Shown here piece by piece: positions 60,711 to 64,000 of a stretch of 64,000 nt of DNA. The notes under the pieces are model-generated. The model was not told where the DNA came from, did no database searches, and was given only the letters and a program-made list of their open reading frames with translations. Source of the stretch: Candidatus Melainabacteria bacterium (GTDB taxonomy: Bacteria; Cyanobacteriota; Vampirovibrionia; Obscuribacterales; Obscuribacteraceae); the NCBI GenBank assembly GCA_016699165.1, contig CP064963.1:2294001-2358000 (forward strand). Reading direction: 5' to 3'. Every line of letters begins with the position of its first letter. The first letter of the stretch is position 1. The position numbers and the translations under genes are program-made.

Positions 60711-62717
60711 ATGAATATCTCGAAACCAAAACGCGCATCACAAGGCAGTGTTCTTTTACTAGTGCTTGCAGTTACACTCGGGATCATCACTGCAATTGTC
60801 ATATTTTCAATCAGTTATGTAAGACTTTCCGGAACACAATCTCAGCAGAAATCGGCAATCGAAGCGGCAGCACTTTCGGCTGCTCGCGAATTGAGTAAAA
60901 TAGTTGTTGACACTCCTGAATTTGGATTCATCGGCTTATCTGACTCGGCTCCAAATGGCACTAACACGTCGTCGGGCGATGGCTACGACAATTCAGTGCA
61001 CAGCATTAACACTCTTATGGGCACCACTCTTCTCGATTATCTTATTGCAGAAGAAATAGGCCCAGCCAATGGCGGCAATGAAATCAAAATCCTCGCACGC
61101 CAGGACTTAGATAATTTGAAGACCGCAACTGCAACTCTTATGACCGCGCTGAATTCTTCAATTACGCCCACTGGTAGCGGACTGGACAAAAACGGTGCAA
61201 CTGTTCGCCCCTACCAAGAGGCGCTCAATTCGTATAACAGCAATAGAATTAATATGGCTGGCAACTCTTCCATGGCTGCCGGATCATTTCAACTTTCACT
61301 AGGAGCAGTTACCGGAGGCACTCCCACAAATGTACGTGTTCCTACTGGTTGGTCCAGTACGTGGCCGTCTAACATAGCCACAAATGAAAGATACAAATCT
61401 TACGTAGCAATTAATCATGATGGTGTAGATTGGGTATTTGCAGGCATTGGCGAAGACGTCAAATTAGTTGACATAAATAAATTCCAGTCCACGGTATCGA
61501 GTCTTCCTTACCAGTTTGGCACTATAGTTCGTGCCCAGGCCACTCAAGACGTCAATGACAATGGCACCACACGCAGTGTCATGTCGGTAGCGTGCGCACA
61601 ACCTGCAAGTGTCTACGATCCACTTCCAGCGCCTGGTGCTCTCGTCGTATCATTTCCGGATGGACCACCCGTGAATTATCTTGTCTATACTTGCGGCCAG
61701 ACTAAATTTGCTGATTTGGTCTCAAATACAGGATGCCTCAGCGGAGGTGACGACAATAGCGACGTTTTAACTGCTTTTGGTGGTGACTATCCAGTGGACT
61801 CCACATCAGCACTAGTAAACGGTTCTGGAGCCTGGCCACTGGATTCAGTGGATCCTAATCACAAAGCTAATAATGCCTGCAAAGTAGCCTTTTACGATTG
61901 GCTCAGACGTGGTGGCACCAAAGTAAATGTTGGCGCTGTCAAAGATGACGTTTTTCTTCAGCCGTTTGGACCGGCCCCTGGCATGATTGGCTGGTCTTCA
62001 TCTGGTTTAGGCGGATCAATTCCAGGTGGAGTCGCTCACGTTTGGAGATTTAGAGCAAATGGAGATATCGAATATTTCAAAAAAACAGTTACTCCATTGA
62101 ATTTTGCCGTAGTGAGCCACAATCAATTATGCATCGAGTCCTTATCTGCGATTAAAAATGGTGCCTTGTTGCACATTGTGCCGGTTTACCTGGGTCCGGC
62201 TTACAATGGCACTGGTGGATTCGTCAAATTCAAAGAAGCTTTCGATTTATACGTTAGAGATTCAGGAAGGATTTTAGGTAAAACAACAGGTGGCAAACAT
62301 AACGGTGAACCGATGATTGACCCCGCTATAAACTCCCACAGAATGGGAAAAGATTCAATTCGAATTGCATCAAACAAATTTAGCGGCACTTTTACTGGCG
62401 ATTTTCTTTATTCTGGCAGCCAAGGCGCGAAGAAAAAATCGGAAAGTCCACCAGTGGGTGGAGGCGCGGTTCCTCTGGTTGGCAAACAAAATGATTTTGC
62501 TCACAAGTGGGGAGGAACTCCACCAGCCCCTGCAGTAATCGACACAGCGCCTGGAAAATACAGAACATTCTCCTCTGGTTCTGGAATGCGTCCCACTTAT
62601 CAAACAAATGGCACAGTAGCCGAAATCCGCTTGAGGCGCCAGGTAGATGCATGGACTGTCGACAGCGATGGTAACGTGATGTTTTTTGACAGCGGTTATG
62701 TCCAACTCAAGCCTTAG
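60711..62717 (+). CDS. Large TadG-like membrane-anchored envelope protein, copy 2
   Basis: The 668-residue paralogue of 57156-59195 has the same N-terminal helix (VLLLVLAVTLGIITAIVIFS) and EAAALSAARELSKI, then the same order of conserved blocks to a C-terminus ending in SGYVQLKP. The copies differ most in the middle and C-terminal loops, for example LVYTCGQTKFADLVSNTGCL against ACFQRHLSDLILNSGCM. Function is unknown; a structural part of a surface appendage or envelope is a fair guess. GAGGG eight bases before the ATG. Confidence 0.75.
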   Translation: MNISKPKRASQGSVLLLVLAVTLGIITAIVIFSISYVRLSGTQSQQKSAIEAAALSAARELSKIVVDTPEFGFIGLSDSAPNGTNTSSGDGYDNSVHSINTLMGTTLLDYLIAEEIGPANGGNEIKILARQDLDNLKTATATLMTALNSSITPTGSGLDKNGATVRPYQEALNSYNSNRINMAGNSSMAAGSFQLSLGAVTGGTPTNVRVPTGWSSTWPSNIATNERYKSYVAINHDGVDWVFAGIGEDVKLVDINKFQSTVSSLPYQFGTIVRAQATQDVNDNGTTRSVMSVACAQPASVYDPLPAPGALVVSFPDGPPVNYLVYTCGQTKFADLVSNTGCLSGGDDNSDVLTAFGGDYPVDSTSALVNGSGAWPLDSVDPNHKANNACKVAFYDWLRRGGTKVNVGAVKDDVFLQPFGPAPGMIGWSSSGLGGSIPGGVAHVWRFRANGDIEYFKKTVTPLNFAVVSHNQLCIESLSAIKNGALLHIVPVYLGPAYNGTGGFVKFKEAFDLYVRDSGRILGKTTGGKHNGEPMIDPAINSHRMGKDSIRIASNKFSGTFTGDFLYSGSQGAKKKSESPPVGGGAVPLVGKQNDFAHKWGGTPPAPAVIDTAPGKYRTFSSGSGMRPTYQTNGTVAEIRLRRQVDAWTVDSDGNVMFFDSGYVQLKP

Positions 62718-62735
62718 ATTTATCCAGCTCTAAAA

Positions 62736-63437
62736 CTATTTTTTCTTATCCGAAACTCTTTTGTAATTGTTAAAGGCTTTGCGCACCAGCTCTTGCGCTT
62801 CGCCTTTTTCTGTTTCGTCTAGACTGTCATAAATTTCCGAAATGCAACCGGCATAATCGCTTACATCTTGATGATAAATGGCGCATACTGCTTCTTGAGC
62901 TTGAATGAGCGCTTTTTTGCACGCTTCCTCACGTGTCTGCGCCTCGGCCTCAAATGTCTTTCCAACAACAGACTGTGCGGCTTTTCGAGCTATTTCATCA
63001 GACTCAGAATATATTCTAGTACAAATATCTTGATGACCTTTTTCATGAGCCACCACATCTGGTGCAGGATTTTTGGGCAGCCAAATTCGAATAGGAGCAC
63101 TCAAAATCATTTTGACGTTTTTGATATTCAAACGCACAAAATGCTTGCCTGTACTCATGCGACTTTCTTCCAAAATATCAAAATCGAAATTAGTCTGACA
63201 TCCAAATTCCCATTCGGTCAGAGCCTGTTCATTTGGCTCCAACGGCGGATGCGAAGCATTACCTTCGAAATTTTTCGGATCGAAATATGTGGTATGAATT
63301 TGCGGTTTTTGGCGCTCGATATTTACATTGCTCGACGAGCAACCATAAAAAAAGAATGGAAACAAAAACAAACTTGCAATCAATGACGTTTTAATTGCAG
63401 GTCGTTTAGATGTTGAATCTAAAGTTGATGCAATCAC
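62736..63437 (-). CDS. DUF922-like lipoprotein with HExxH zinc-protease motif
   Basis: The 233-residue product (from the GTG at 63437) has a lipoprotein signal with hydrophobic FLFPFFFYGC; the cysteine would carry lipid. The mature part contains HEKGHQDI (HExxH zinc motif), as in DUF922 predicted metalloproteases, and a helical, glutamate-rich C-terminus with three more cysteines (EACKKAL, EAVCAI, YAGCIS). The frame continues upstream inside ychF without a fitting start, so GTG 63437 (32-bp overlap with ychF) is the best choice. Protease activity is predicted by motif only. Confidence 0.7.
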   Translation of the reverse strand: MIASTLDSTSKRPAIKTSLIASLFLFPFFFYGCSSSNVNIERQKPQIHTTYFDPKNFEGNASHPPLEPNEQALTEWEFGCQTNFDFDILEESRMSTGKHFVRLNIKNVKMILSAPIRIWLPKNPAPDVVAHEKGHQDICTRIYSESDEIARKAAQSVVGKTFEAEAQTREEACKKALIQAQEAVCAIYHQDVSDYAGCISEIYDSLDETEKGEAQELVRKAFNNYKRVSDKKK

Positions 63438-64000
63438 CGTCTTGCACTTTGTATTCTTTGCCTTCAAGACGCACCAATCCCTTATCTTTAGCTTGATTCC
63501 AGCCGCCATGATCATGAATGGCTGAATATGCAGCCACTTCGGCTCGAATGAATCCACGTGCAATGTCACTATGAATTTTGCCGGCGGCCTCTTGAGCTGA
63601 AGCGTCTCTTGTGAGAGTCCACGCTCGCACCTCATCTTCGCCCACAGTAAAGAAAGCTATTTGCTTGAGCAATGTATACGCCGCGCGAATAACTTTATCG
63701 CGACTGGCTTCTTTAATTCCTAACGCATCCATGAATTCTTTCGCTTCGTTTGGATCGTTATTATTTAGCTGAGCAATTTCCATTTCTACTTTGGCGCAGA
63801 AACTAATCATCAAAGTACCAGTGGATTTAGCCCATTCACTCAGTTTAGCCAAAACTGGCAAATCTTCTTTTTCCAGATCAGATTCAGAAATATTAGCCAC
63901 AATCATTAATGGCTTTTGCGATAAAAACGTATAGCCGCGAATGCTCTGCATTTCGTCAGCGGTCAATTCGAAGGTGCGAAGCGCTTTTTCAGAAGAAAGA
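63406..64000 (-). CDS. ychF: Redox-regulated ATPase YchF, C-terminal part (5' end outside window)
   Basis: 198 residues up to the right edge show YchF/OLA1 sequence: RTFELTADEMQSIRGYTFLS, KPLMIVANISESD, FFTVGEDEVRAWTL, AAGKIHSDIARGFIRAEVAA and the closing TGS-domain wording EYKVQDGDCINFRFNI. YchF is a P-loop ATPase bound to ribosomes and linked to oxidative-stress responses. The G1-G4 nucleotide motifs lie outside the window. It overlaps the lipoprotein gene start by 32 bp, so the two may be cotranscribed. Confidence 0.94.
   Translation of the reverse strand, partial: LSSEKALRTFELTADEMQSIRGYTFLSQKPLMIVANISESDLEKEDLPVLAKLSEWAKSTGTLMISFCAKVEMEIAQLNNNDPNEAKEFMDALGIKEASRDKVIRAAYTLLKQIAFFTVGEDEVRAWTLTRDASAQEAAGKIHSDIARGFIRAEVAAYSAIHDHGGWNQAKDKGLVRLEGKEYKVQDGDCINFRFNI

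Noticed and set aside
1..64000. tRNA, rRNA, CRISPR arrays, insertion sequences, integrases and attachment sites
   Set aside because: None recognised by eye in intergenic regions or among the encoded proteins; the glycan island shows no mobility genes or flanking repeats I could find.

Overview
The window is 64 kb of chromosomal DNA from an unidentified diderm-type bacterium. No rRNA, tRNA, insertion sequence or CRISPR array was seen, so taxonomy rests on gene content alone. Several features would suit a non-photosynthetic relative of Cyanobacteria (Vampirovibrionia/Melainabacteria type): a ferredoxin/metallo-beta-lactamase fusion of a kind I associate with cyanobacteria and plants, Tad-like envelope proteins, and glycine-zipper and TPR exported proteins. 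This placement is a guess. Starts use a mixture of good Shine-Dalgarno sites and -10 boxes placed 7-10 nt before the start codon, which suggests that some mRNAs are leaderless.

Layout. (1) 1-1755: the gcvT 5' part (leftward, cut by the window edge), a small exported glycine-zipper protein and a clear terminator. (2) 1781-40951: a 39-kb surface-glycan island with visibly AT-richer DNA. (3) 41033-44943: a frame-interrupted exported propeller protein, an amidase and a ferredoxin-MBL protein. (4) 45045-49734: a bidirectional terminator, two small unknown genes and the leftward cell-wall genes murD-ftsW-murG. (5) 49771-56978: a TPR protein, a YebC regulator, a 594-bp gene-poor gap, an RlpA-like protein, gltX and cysS. 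(6) 57033-62717: two paralogous large TadG-like proteins flanking a secreted protein, with matching promoters. (7) 62736-64000: a DUF922-like HExxH lipoprotein and the ychF 3' end (cut by the edge).

The island encodes what looks like two complete nonulosonic (sialic-like) acid pathways side by side. Pseudaminic type: pseB, pseC, a GNAT as candidate pseH, pseG, pseI and pseF. Legionaminic type, GDP route: ptmE, legB, legC, legH, legG, legI and legF, with ptmA. Tailoring genes are an N-acetyl-sugar amidotransferase with its own HisF-like and HisH-like ammonia-supplying pair, two methyltransferases, a PIG-L deacetylase, a WbqC protein, a Gfo/Idh oxidoreductase, two MBOAT O-acyltransferases, two SGNH proteins and an acyltransferase-3. 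Export is by an ABC-2 transporter (Wzm/Wzt). Two capsule-type GT-B paralogues with a shared cysteine cluster are the best candidates for the transferases, possibly one per sugar. Almost every class of protein in the island comes as a pair, including two large multi-pass membrane proteins and a second PseG-like protein without the catalytic histidine. I infer a surface polysaccharide or glycoprotein coat carrying two different, heavily modified nonulosonates. No flagellin, no initiating phosphoglycosyl transferase and no recognisable polymerase were seen in the window.
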